A stretch of 64,000 nt of DNA. Origin: Thielaviopsis euricoi (Eukaryota > Ascomycota > Sordariomycetes > Microascales > Ceratocystidaceae). The notes beneath the pieces are model-generated. The model saw only the letters and a list, made by a program, of their open reading frames with translations, did not search any database and had not been told where the DNA came from. A program made the translations under genes and the position numbers. Numbering within the stretch: position 1 is the first letter of the stretch; each line of letters starts with the position of its first letter. The DNA is taken from NCBI GenBank assembly GCA_001599615.1, contig BCHJ01000008.1, positions 834,825 to 898,824 on the forward strand, given 5' to 3'. This document shows positions 1-9,553 of the stretch, piece after piece.

Positions 1-349
1 TTAGCCAGTCTTACCCTTGTCTTCCGTGCCTACTGTCTTGTCTTTCGCAGTGACAAAAGGTGCACTGTTCTGGCAAATGTATATACGCATATATATATGC
101 GGTATACGTATATACTGTAGGCAGTGGTCGCAACACTACTACCTTCACAAATACTCAGACACTCATAAGCCCAGGCGTCGCATCCGCCGAAACGGCACTA
201 GTGTATTCTATTTCGTCTATAAACACATTTTACGATACGACACCATATTGTCATCTGCACGCACATTATATATATATCCTTCAATCCCCGAACTTGCACC
301 GTTGTTGTGTATTGTCACTTACACCACTTTTCTTTTCTATTTAATCTAG
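1..349 (+). other. Presumed upstream intron or leader of the first gene
   Basis: No convincing coding sequence is seen. The stretch ends in a pyrimidine-rich run and the acceptor TCTAG at 345-349, right where the reading frame of the next gene opens (stop TAA at 342-344). It therefore probably contains an intron whose upstream exon lies here or before the window. It also holds AT-rich TATATA/GTATAC runs around 78-115. Confidence 0.4.
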
Positions 350-3017
350 ACCACACCACCCCAATAGCCACTTCCGGAGCCCTTACAGCTCTTCTCACAG
401 CAACTCCGAAAACTCTTGTGAGGACGAGGACGACTGCTACTCGCAAAGCGAGTCCACACTCTCTAGCAACAGGAACACCAACGACAATTTTGACAATCGT
501 CGCTCGCGCGACCACAATTACGAGCGCCATCAAGACCGCCATCACGACCGCCAACTCGCGCAGCACCAAGCTCCGTCGAGCAGTTACGACGCATCAACCT
601 ACAATCAACCCCAGCACACCTCTGAAACCGCCATACTGGAGCAACACGAGTCGTACTACCAGACCCCGGGCTATCAAGCCCAGGCTGCTGGTGGTGGTGC
701 TTACTATGCCCAGGCTGCCAACGCGGGATATCAGCAACCTGGAACTGGTTACAACATGGCCGGAACCTACGGTCAGATGATGGTCCCTTTCAACCAACAG
801 GCACAGCACCAGCAGCAGCAGCAGCAGCATCAGTATTCCGGAGGGCATTATCCGAACCAGCAGTATGCCAACAATCAGATGTACGGCTACCCCAACAACG
901 CCAATGGCTACCGTTATCATGACGCCCATGCAGCGCAGCATGGTATGTACGGCATTGACGGCACCTACCCGTATCAGCATCACATAGACCCTCAGGGCAT
1001 GGTCCCTCCTGGTTACTATGGCGGAGCGGGTCGTGGCTACAACCAGATGGGCGGCCCCATGTCTCACTACATGCAGTTCCCCAACTACAACATGCCCGGG
1101 TTACCGAGACCTCCTCGTCACGAGAAGTCCCGGTCTGGAGACTCATCCCGCTCGCACTCAAACTCGCGCCCTGCTTCGAAGGATAAGGAACCTAAAGAGC
1201 CGGAGCCTGAGTCTAAAGAGCTTGTTCTGTTGAAGGACAAGCTTGCCGCGCTTGAGCTCAAGAGCAAGGAGGAGGAGGAGAGGCGCAAGGCCGAGGAGGA
1301 AAAGAAGCTTCTGGAGGAGCAAAAGCGACAGGCAGAAGAAGAAAAGGAGCGCCTCAAAAAGATGGCCGAAGACGAAGCCCGGCTCAAGTATGAGCTGAAG
1401 ATGAAAGAGCTGGAAGCACAGAGAATTGAGGCGGATCGCCAGATCCAGGAGGCCCGCGAGAGTGCAGAAAGAGCGGCCCGGGAAAAGATTGAGGCCGACA
1501 AGAGGGCTGAAGAAGAGAGACAGGCTGAGCTGGCCAGACAAAAGGCTGAGGCTGAACGCGAGGCACTAGCAAACATCGAAGCTGCCCGCTTAGCTGCCGA
1601 GAGAGCTGCTGCGGAACAGGCCGCTGCCATTGCGGCCGCTGAACAACGGGCCCGTGAAAAGATTGAGGCTGAGCGTATCGAGGCTGAAGAGAGACGAGCC
1701 AAGTACGAACTCGAAATGGCGGAGGCTGAGCGCCGGGCTCGCGAGCGAATCGAGGCTGAAATACGCGCCAAAGAAGAAGCTCGCCAGCGTGAGGCCGAAG
1801 CCCGTGCCCAAATCGAAGAGGCGGCGCGCATTCAGATCGAAAAGGCCATGAAGGCTGCCGAAGAGGCCAACCGGAAGCGCGAGGAGGAGATGCGTCTGCT
1901 CCAGCTTGCTGCCGAGGAGCGGGCCAATGCTGCTCTGCGTGCGAAGAAAGAGGCCGAAGAGGCGGCAGCCAAGAAGGCCAGTGAAGAGGCTGCCCGTCAG
2001 CGCAAGATCGAGGCTGACGCGAGATTGGCAGCAGAGCTGGCGGCCAGAAAGAAAATGGAAGATGAGAAGGAAGCCGCTCGTGTGGCTGCTGAGAAAAAGG
2101 CCGCTGCTGAAGCTGCTGCTGCTGCTGAAAAGGCAAAAATCATTGAGGAGGCTCGTGCGGGCATGGTGGAGAAGGACAAGGTTGAGAAGCCTGAGGAGAA
2201 GCTTCCTATCAAGTTCAAGGATGCCGTTGGCCGCAAGTTTAGCTTTCCTTTTGCTGTTTGCCAGACTTGGCAGGTGAGTTTATCTCTTGGAGTTTATTTC
2301 ATACTCTTTTCTTTTCGAGACCCTTACTAACTCTTGTGGGTAGGGCATGGAAGAGCTTATCAAGCAGGCCTTCCTGCATGTCGATGTCATTGGCCCCGAG
2401 GTTGAAGCCGGTAACTACGATCTGATTGGCCCTGACGGTGAAATTATCCTTCCAGCCATCTGGGAAAGCACCATCCAGCCCGACTGGCAAATCACCATGA
2501 TGATGTGGCCCATGGAAAACCGATCCCGGGCGGCTGCTCGGCCCGCTGTCCCGCCGCATTCTGGAATGCCCGGTCATGGCGCCACACCCGGAGCCATGCC
2601 CGCTGGTGTTCCTGGCGCTATTCCCGTCTACCCTAATATGGCCCGCCCATCTCCAGCCGGCGGCATGCCCGGCGCCCAGCGCATGCCCGGTCATATGGGC
2701 CCCATGAATTATCCGCCGCCGCCGCCGCCATCTGGCAATCCTATGTCGATGCCTCTGGGCATGGGCAACAACATGCTGCCGCGTATCGTCAGCGTCGAAA
2801 GACCCCCACACGCTGTACCCGTATCATCCCCCAAGCAGCACAGCAAAAAGACGCACAAGGACAAGCAGACCAAGCCATTAAAGGTGAATCCGCTGGTGGA
2901 CTGGATGGCGGCGTCGACAAACAAGGGTGCTAAGAAGTGAGTATAATCATTACTGTTACCAATGATCTACAAGGTATATGTACTAACAGATGGATCTACA
3001 GGCGTGCCCGGAAATGA
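350..3017 (+). CDS. Coiled-coil protein with C-terminal ubiquitin-like (ULD) domain, 5' incomplete
   Basis: Exons 350-2273, 2344-2936 and 3002-3017; at least 843 residues. The frame is open without any ATG from 345 to 755, yet that stretch has protein-like composition (Ser/His/Asn/Gln/Tyr-rich), so the ATG at 756 is internal and the first exon is missing. Order of parts: a low-complexity Q/Y/G-rich region with a short polyQ near 810-828; a long, very charged E/A/K/R coiled coil (about 1190-2190); then a compact domain (about 2206-2520) with KFKDAVGRKFSFPF, GMEELIKQAF and YDLIGPDGEIILP, which I recognise as the fungal ubiquitin-like ULD domain; then a Pro/Met/Gly-rich tail. Intron 1 (2274-2343) interrupts the ULD domain. 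Intron 2 (2937-3001) has a GTGAGT donor, TACTAAC branch and CTACAG acceptor; its use replaces the stop at 2938 with the tail KKRARK. Function unknown; the coiled coil suggests a scaffold role (inference). Confidence 0.8.
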
Positions 3018-3933
3018 TTGATGTATCATGTTTTCGCTTTGTTGTGGGCTCGTTCCCTCGCCCTTTCCCGAAATTCGTTACGACTTGACTCGGTTATGCC
3101 CTGAACGCGGTGCGGATATCTTCATGACGCTTTTGTTTGTTTTTATTTTTTCTTTCTTCATTCCTGGAGAGTATAGGAGTTTGATGTTGGCTGGTGTTAT
3201 TTTGTTTTGTACTGTTCTATGACAGAGCTGCTGCTACGAACCTTTTCTCTCCCCTGGTCTTGAATATCCTTGAGTTTTCACTCTCGTCATCCAGGCGTTT
3301 TTCTTTCTTTTCCTCTCCCGCCAAACTTGGAAAATCTGTTGATATTTCCATTTGCTTCTCGCCCTCCTCTATCCTTTTTCTTTTGTTCTTTTGAAGTTTG
3401 TGCTTGTCCTTTCTTTGTTTCTTTCTGTTTTTTTTTGTTCTTTTCTTTTCTGTTGTTTTCTGTTACGCAACTTGATTGGCTTTTCTGTTTGTTCTTTTTT
3501 AGTGTTTCTTTTTTTTTTTCACTGCTCTCTGTTACATATTTGCCTGGAGTCATCCCGGTTGCTTTACTACTTACTACTGCTATTTACTATCTGCGTTGTT
3601 CTTTTTTTTTTTGTGTGTTTTCCTGTTATTGTTTTCTTTTGTGTTACCTTGAGTTTTGTTTGCTTGTCAGATATCCCTGAAAATTTGTTGTATTTTGCTT
3701 GCGCTACAGTTTGTCTCTTTTGTCGCTTTTGATGTTTCGCCGTTTAATACTGGCATGAATAATGTATGTCTCTAACGAATTTATGCCTAGAAGTTTGGCT
3801 TTTTCTTTTTGTTTTCTGTTTTCAGATATGTAACCACGTCACGTTGTAATGCTTCACGGCTTTGACCATACAAATCTTGATCATAATCTAATATACAAAT
3901 GGTATCTAATGGCGTGACGACTATCTATTGCAT
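3018..3933. other. Convergent 3' flanks
   Basis: No gene is seen. The first about 720 bases are strongly T-rich on the plus strand, like the 3' UTR of the preceding gene; open frames here are T-rich low-complexity shadows. The last part is the 3' flank of COQ10. Confidence 0.6.
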
Positions 3934-4797
3934 TTATAGCTTCTTTCCCAGTTCTTTCTGCAGCTGACTCTTGGCAAACGCCTTGATGGGTGCTGGAATA
4001 TTTAGTCCAGCCATTGGAGCCACTACAGGCTCATCCTTTCCGGCAATAACTCTGCGCGCCTGGGCCTCAAATGCCTCAATCATCTTGGCAGCCACGCTAT
4101 CCGAGAGGGCGCGTCCAGCAATGTTCTTAGCCGGGTCGCGGAAGTCGTAGTTGAGCTGAAGCTTGACCAGCGACTGCTGTGCTTCGGGTGTGTCAGCCGT
4201 GGTCTGTGACGATGACGACGCTGGCGAGCCAGGAATGTGCACGGGAGTAATAGTCCACTTGGTCACGAGGCTCTTGAGCGGACCGGAGCGCACGGCCGAG
4301 CTGCCGCCGGCGGCAATGGCAGCGTCGCCGCTGAGTGCTTCAACGGCCACGCCGGGGTCGCAGCGGAGACGCGAGGTAAAGATTTCATTGACGCCGAGGA
4401 TGCCGACGCGGAGATAGGCCTCGACGGGGACCTTGACGGGCTCGCCTGTGGCCGGCCCATCAGCAGCCACACTAGAATCAGCATTGGAAGACGAGGACCG
4501 GTTGGCAGCGGGCAGTGTCTCCCACTTGGTAACTCGTGACTCTTCGCAAAACGGGACAAACTTGGAGTATGAGTCGACGTCAGAGACAAGTCGGTACAGG
4601 GCCGATGGCGGGTACGGCAGCGTGCGTGATACAGAGATGCTCACGGGGCTCGAGTCGAGTAGAGCGCCCAGCTTGGAGATGTCAAAAAAGGACCGGCGCG
4701 TGGCGGCAAAGACTATGGGCGAAGCGCCGACGGACACGCGGGGCTGGGCAGCCGAGACCAGGCTAAGCAAGCGGAAAGAAGGCCGTAGAGAAGCCAT
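3934..4797 (-). CDS. COQ10: Coenzyme Q-binding protein COQ10 (START/polyketide-cyclase fold), mitochondrial
   Basis: Single exon, 287 residues, ATG at 4797. The first about 40 residues are rich in Ser/Arg/Ala with few acids (MASLRPSFRLL...), as expected of a mitochondrial presequence. The START-like domain follows with the family hallmarks YRLVSDVDSYSKFVPFCEES, FTSRLRCDP, LVTKWTITP and NYDFRDP, ending in an amphipathic helix (VAAKMIEAFEAQARRVI). COQ10 proteins bind ubiquinone in the inner membrane and are needed for efficient Q biosynthesis and electron transport. An Ala/Ser/Thr-rich insert (ANRSSSSNADSS) and a second Ser-rich loop make it longer than the yeast protein (about 200 residues). 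It is divergently arranged with the AP-3 delta gene. Confidence 0.92.
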   Translation of the reverse strand: MASLRPSFRLLSLVSAAQPRVSVGASPIVFAATRRSFFDISKLGALLDSSPVSISVSRTLPYPPSALYRLVSDVDSYSKFVPFCEESRVTKWETLPAANRSSSSNADSSVAADGPATGEPVKVPVEAYLRVGILGVNEIFTSRLRCDPGVAVEALSGDAAIAAGGSSAVRSGPLKSLVTKWTITPVHIPGSPASSSSQTTADTPEAQQSLVKLQLNYDFRDPAKNIAGRALSDSVAAKMIEAFEAQARRVIAGKDEPVVAPMAGLNIPAPIKAFAKSQLQKELGKKL

Positions 4798-5653
4798 TTT
4801 TTTTAATCTTTTGTTTGCGTTAAGAGGAAGAGGAAGGAAACGAGAGTGTGTAAGTATTCCGTAAGTGAGTTATGGAAGATGGGCGAGAAAAAAGAAGAGA
4901 GGGAAGAAAACAAGAAAGAGAGAAAAAAAAAAGAGAAAGCGAGTTGTTATGAAGAAAAGACTTTTCAATGCAGATATACAAAGCAAGAGCCGAGCCAAAA
5001 AGAATGGAAGGGACCTATGCAGACTCCCTATGATCAAAGGGAAGGAAGTTCCAAACGGTGAGATCGCAGTGCTTTAAGTTTGTGGGCCATTTTTGTTGTT
5101 GCACTTACTTTGAAGTGTCGTCTTGACTGGGGAAGCCGTGCGCACACTGTGAGCTAATGTCTGTCTCAACAGTGCATTGACAATGCGCACTGTCCTGACA
5201 TCAGCGGCGGCTGTAGAACGAGAACGGAAGAAGCTCGCTCTGACCTGACAAGGCAGCTTTCCAGCTCAGCTTTTGGCTTCTCGATTTGAAGCTTCGTGTA
5301 AAACACTCCGCTTATTTTCCTACAATCGTTGCTTTTTTTGCCAATTCAATTTACTGGCTCTTTTTTTATATCACTACTTTTTTACTACTCTTGAATACAC
5401 ACAGCGCTACCATCCCGCCGCTTAGTGGACATCACAGCCTAATCGAATCGAATCGACCCTGCCGTCCTTTATTTCTTGTCCCTCCCTGGTCTTTCTTGTC
5501 TTCGTCGTTGCGCTCTCAGCCTCGTGCCCCGCCGTGGGGTTTTTCTTGTTGTTTGTCGTGATGCTATAAGAGACGAGAAACAAGGCTTCAACTTGATTAA
5601 TTCTTTTTTTTTCTCTCTCTTTTTCTTTTTTCTCTCGCCCTTTCTTTCTTACC
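4798..5653. other. Divergent promoter region between COQ10 and APL5
   Basis: Purine-rich on the plus strand next to COQ10 (4800-4960) and pyrimidine-rich next to APL5 (5320-5650), matching 5' leaders of divergent transcripts. No coding sequence is supported. Confidence 0.6.
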
Positions 5654-8600
5654 ATGTACGGCAATTCTTACACCAAGCCAAACCAAAAACCTGCTTTGGC
5701 GGCAGAATCGCACGTGCTGTGCTGACTCGACTTGGTTGTCTAGGTTCGAAAAGTCGCTATATGACCTCATTCGCGGGCTGCGGAACCACAAGGGCAATGA
5801 GCGCGAATACGTCCAGAACTGCCTGAAAGAATGTCGGGCCGAAATCCGCGGCGCCGATATGGGTTAGTGAGCACACGTCCCGAGTAGGCGGAGAAGAAGA
5901 AGAAGAAGAATACGAAGAGCAGGATAGTTGGTACTAACTCACAGCTACAGACATCAAGGCCACGGCGCTGCTAAAACTGATTTACCTCGAAATGATTGGC
6001 TTCGACATGTCGTGGGCCTCGTTCCATGTGCTTGAAGTCATGTCGTCGGCCAAGTATCGGCAAAAGCGCGTCGGCTATCTCGGCGCCATGCAGAGCTTCC
6101 GCTCAGATACCGATGTGCTAGTGCTGGCGACCAACCAGATCAAGAAGGTGAGTCTTGGTGTCTACAATATGTCTTTATGTCTACAGTCTTTCCTGTTTCT
6201 TCTACAGCCAATGCGCCATCACGTCTCCTTTGCCCGATATACTACCATATCTTCTACCACCAACGTACAGCTAACCGGTCGGGTGGAAACTCATAGGACC
6301 TCGGAGCAACCGCCGTACCCACAATGACTCTGCCGATTACCACGCTTCCGCATATTCTCAGCCCATCGCTTGCCATGTCGACGCAAATAGACCTGCTTCC
6401 GCGCCTCAGCCACTCCAACGCAAACGTCCGCAAAAAGGCCATTGTCACCTTGTATCGCATGGCGCTCGTATACCCAGAAACCCTAGTGGCTGCGTGGCCC
6501 AAGATCAAGGATCGGCTGATGGACAAGAACGAAGATGCCAGCGTCACAGCAGCCATTGTTAGCGTCGTTTGCGAGCTGGGCTGGCGCAGACCACACGATT
6601 TCCTGCCTCTTGCGCCGCGGCTGTTTGAGCTGCTGGTGGATAGCGGGAACAACTGGATGGCAATCAAACTGATCAAGCTGGTATGTTTTTGCACGAGGCC
6701 TTTGGCTCAAATCTGCTCTAACACATTCGTCGTTGATATATATAGTTTGCTACCTTGACGCCTCTGGAGCCACGACTGGTGCGCAAGCTCTTGCCACCAC
6801 TGACAGAGATCATTCGCACGACACCGGCAATGTCGCTTCTGTACGAGTGTATCAACGGCATCATCCAGGGTGGAATTCTCGGCAGCGATGGCGACGACTC
6901 GGGACGCGAAGAAATCGCCACCTTGTGTGTGGAGAAGCTACGCAGCATGATTATGGTGGACGGCGATCCCAACTGTAAGTATCTCCCCCAAGTCGTGGTG
7001 GCTGCCCTTTTCCAGTGCTAACAATAGCAGTGAAATACGTGGCGCTACTCGCGTTCAACAAAATCGTCGTGACGCACCCGTACCTAGTCGGCCAACAAGA
7101 AGATGTCATCCTAGAGTGCATCGACAGCCCTGACATCACCATTAGAATCAAGGCTCTCGATCTTGTCCAAGGCATGGTGACGCCCGACAACCTGATAACA
7201 ATTGTTGGCCGACTAATGCGACAGCTCCGTTCATCCAAGACTCTTGCCGAAGCCGCCGAGTCCGCAGCAGCGTCGCAAAATATGGATGATGAAGAGTCCG
7301 AGGGCAGACAATCAAAGCCTAAGAAGCAGGAACAACTGCTGCCCGAAGATTATCAAATCGACATAATCGGCAAGATCCTCACCATGTGTTCACAAAACAA
7401 CTACGTCAACATTACCGACTTTGACTGGTATATTGATGTGCTCACACAATTGATCCGCGTGGCTCCGGCGCCACAGTCTTTAGATCCCAGCTTAGATGTC
7501 GATGCTTCCATGTCGCCGGCCAATCGTGTCGTCGGTAGGATAGGCGACGAGCTGCGTAATATCGCCGTCAAGGTCAAGGCAATGCGGCCAGCTGTGGTCC
7601 AGGCTTCCGAGCGCATCCTGTCGCAGATCACCACCACGTCGCTGTCGGGTCACTTAATCACCTGTGCCGCCTTGCAGTCAATCGCATGGATGCTGGGCGA
7701 ATACACGGACTGCCTGTTGTCTGATGAAGATGCACTGAATTCTATTCTGCATGTGATTCCCCGGACAACGTCACCCGACGTCCTAATGACGTGTCTGCAG
7801 GCGGCCGTCAAGATCTTCTCTTCCATGACGTCTGACGAGAACGACACCTGGACGGCACAGCGCAAGTCGCGTGTGTCGCTGCTTCTGGCGCGAGTCGTCC
7901 ATGCTATTGAGCCTCTGGCGCAACACCCCAATCTGGAGGTTCAGGAGCGCACAGTAGAGTTTGTCGAGCTTCTCAAACTGACTTCAGAGGCTGTCAATGG
8001 CCAAGCACCCACCACCGACGAATTGGAACAAGATCCGCCCCTGCTTCTAACCCAGGCTATCCCATCGTTATTTACGGGCTGGGATCTCAAGTCCATGGCT
8101 CCTGGGGCCCAGCGGAATGTTCCCATACCGCATGATCTCGACCTCGACGAACCAATCCACCCCAATCTGGCTCAGCTGCTTGAAAAGGCCAACTTTATCG
8201 AGCTACAGACGACCGAGTCGGACGACTTCGACATTTACTACCACCGCAAAGTTGCACCTGCCTCGCTCTCGTCGGAAACGTCCATGGGCGGCATGCCTGC
8301 CATCAACAAGCTGGCTGATGCCTCGGAGGACTTTGTTAGTTCATACCAGCAGAGCGAAGACGACTATCTCGACCCTGACATTGTTGCGCGCCGCAAGGCT
8401 GAGCGCGCCGAGCGCAACAAGGATGACCCGTTCTACATTGGCGCCCCTGCCAGCGCTACCGACCGCTCATCCACACCCATCCATGATATCCTGCACAACT
8501 CAAACGGCGACAGCCTAGACATTGATTCCATTCCCGTCATGAAACTCGATCTTGCCGGCCTACCGGCAGCCGGCATCGCTGCCAAAGCATCTGCCACAAC

Positions 8601-9222
8601 AGCAAAATCCGTGCCCAAGGCCCGTCCGCGCGTCGTCGTGGCCGCCGACGAAACCCTCGGTGGCTCAGACTCCTCGTCACCACGCCCCCACGACACAGAC
8701 CCGTCGTCGTCATCGACGTACCAGAAGCCCAAGAAGAGCAAGGCCAAGCAGGCGCTGCTGCAAGTCGACTCGAGCACGCTGACGGGGCTCAGTTTAACGG
8801 GCACATCGGCCGCAGCTTCGGGCTCATCTGCCAACGCTCCATACGACTACGAGCGGCAGAAACACGAGGAGCTGGAAATGACGCGCGCCATGAAGGAGGT
8901 GGAGAAGCTGCGACTCGAAATGCAGCGCGCAAACGAGCGCGTGCAGGTTGCCCAGGGCGTCAATGTGCAAGGCGTGGTGGTGGTGCGGAAAAAGAAGAAG
9001 AATGCGTCGTCGTCGTCGACAGCGGCCGCCGCTGCCGCTTCAAAGAGCACAGATGGTCAGGCAGATGGCGACAGCGTGCCAAAGAAGAAGAAGAAGAAGA
9101 AGAAGTCTGCTACTGCGGCTGCGGCTGATGGAGCCGTCACTGCAGAGGCAGGCGAGGCAGTAGTAAAGCCAAAGAAGAAGAAGAAGAAGGCGAAAGTAGA
9201 GGGAGGCGAGTCCTTAGCGTAA
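5654..9222 (+). CDS. APL5: AP-3 adaptor complex subunit delta
   Basis: Exons 5654-5655, 5744-5862, 5951-6147, 6297-6680, 6746-6974 and 7031-9222; they sum to 1041 codons (1040 residues). Exon 1 supplies only AT of the start codon; the G comes from exon 2, giving MFEKSLYDLIRGLRNHKG, the conserved delta-adaptin N-terminus. The adaptin HEAT-repeat trunk follows (TALLKLIYLEM, SWASFHVLEVMSS, QKRVGYLGAMQSF, GNNWMAIKLIKLFATLTPLE, MSLLYECINGIIQGG, SQNNYVNITDFDWYIDVL). A hinge from about residue 670 is Ser/Thr/Asp-rich with a short coiled coil. The last 80 residues contain three runs of 4-8 lysines. AP-3 carries cargo from Golgi/endosomes to the vacuole. Each boundary keeps phase and rejoins conserved motifs. 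An alternative acceptor at 5944 would insert two residues. Confidence 0.93.
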
Positions 9223-9553
9223 TGATGAACAACCTAAAGTGTAATATTGAGGGAATACATATATATATATATATCTCCATTTCTTTTTCATAACAAGAAT
9301 CTAATCTAGTACTCGTAGTGGGTAAAAGTCGTCGGATCATAAGCTTCCTTGATAGAGTAAGCAATTCAAACAAAGCAAAATATATAAAAGAGAAAAGAAA
9401 AAGAGGAGGGGGGACAAGATGGTCCAGAGATATATCAAGAGAAAGAAAAACCAAAAAAGGACAAAGAAATCAACATATAAAAACACCCTGACAGCCAAAG
9501 TACAAAACAAAAAGAAATAAAATCAAACAGTCTTGAAAACATGACAACCGTCT
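9223..9553. other. Short convergent 3' region
   Basis: Between the stops of APL5 (+) and the RhoGAP gene (-). Contains an (AT)n run at about 9259-9274 and A-rich sequence; no gene seen. Confidence 0.6.

Noticed and set aside
60..344. Short open frame at the window start
   Set aside because: Low-complexity, I/Y/H/T-rich product ending just before the splice acceptor; not in phase with the first gene.
1118..1831. Long minus-strand frames opposite the coiled-coil gene and the D-box gene
   Set aside because: Mirror-frame shadows of E/A/K-rich or S/A-rich codons, giving Ser/Ala/Arg repeats with no domain.
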